Shown: positions 5,277 through 5,368 of the stretch, piece by piece
Layout of the letters: each line of letters opens with the position of its first letter
How positions within the stretch are numbered: the first letter of the stretch is position 1
Assembly: GCA_009781325.1 (NCBI GenBank)
Contig: WQYJ01000150.1
Span: 1 to 5,368 of the forward strand
From: Propionibacteriaceae bacterium
GTDB lineage: Bacteria > Actinomycetota > Actinomycetes > Propionibacteriales > Propionibacteriaceae
Direction of reading: 5' to 3'
DNA length: 5,368 bases
Translations under genes and position numbers: made by a program
Notes under the pieces: model-generated
What the model was told of the DNA's origin: nothing
What the model saw: the letters and a program-made list of their open reading frames with translations, nothing else
Databases searched by the model: none

Positions 5277-5368
5277 TCAGCGGACCACCCGGGCGTTGCC
5301 GCCTTGGGCTAGGCGGCGTACTTGTGCGAGGTCGGCTTGTGAGACATCGCCTGGGGTTGTCATGGCTA
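5277..5368 (-). CDS. 3' end of an unidentified minus-strand gene (partial)
   Basis: An open frame enters from the right edge and ends at TGA (5279-5277), encoding about 30 residues that finish LAQGGNARVVR. The stretch is polar, with a likely helix (SQADLAQVRRLAQ). Codon use looks like that of the neighbouring genes, with no rare-codon clusters. Its stop lies 12 bp from the convergent lipoprotein stop, typical of tail-to-tail genes. An internal ATG near the edge (5363-5361) could instead make this a 28-codon ORF, but no ribosome binding site can be seen. I do not recognise the family. Confidence 0.45.
   Translation of the reverse strand, partial: AMTTPGDVSQADLAQVRRLAQGGNARVVR
5298..5317. repeat. 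GC hairpin between or within convergent 3' ends
   Basis: GCCGCC (5298-5303) pairs with GGCGGC (5312-5317) over an 8-nt loop. CCCAAG (5265-5270) could alternatively pair with CTTGGG (5303-5308). No T-run follows on the plus strand, so it is at best a weak terminator for the lipoprotein gene. It falls inside the putative partial minus-strand gene. Confidence 0.35.

Overview
The window looks like the chromosome of an actinobacterium of moderate GC content. The clues are a GTG-started, apparently leaderless serC, a secreted lipoprotein with an actinobacterial-looking signal peptide, and GC-leaning but not extreme codon use. The genus cannot be named from this sequence; an Actinomycetaceae-like lineage is a guess.

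Layout from left to right. Positions 1-1249 contain no gene I can support. They form a repeat-rich island: a C/G hairpin, a GT-skewed tract with a quadruplex motif, a mirrored array of a 10-bp core including a 30-bp tandem repeat, a cluster of four interchangeable hairpin arms, and a long hairpin that may end transcription from the right. Positions 1250-3515 hold a two-gene minus-strand serine biosynthesis operon, serC then serA (in transcription order), separated by only 10 bp. Positions 3516-3737 are the divergent intergenic region. Positions 3738-5264 encode, on the plus strand, an intact 508-residue lipoprotein with the YfbK architecture (vWA N-terminal domain, vWA domain with a complete MIDAS, DUF3520-like C-terminus). 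The last 92 bases probably carry the 3' end of an unidentified minus-strand gene that converges on the lipoprotein gene.

How the genes work together. SerA oxidises 3-phosphoglycerate and SerC transaminates the product, giving the first two steps of L-serine synthesis; the phosphatase (SerB) is not in the window. The C-terminal ACT domain of SerA suggests feedback control by serine. Both proteins resemble the short Firmicutes/E. coli-type enzymes more than the mycobacterial type, and SerA lacks the usual catalytic-region glutamate. The vWA lipoprotein has no evident link to serine synthesis and shares only the intergenic region.

The most unusual part is the left-hand island, especially the four-arm hairpin cluster at 693-832 and the mirrored repeat array at 356-605. 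I found no convincing new protein system.
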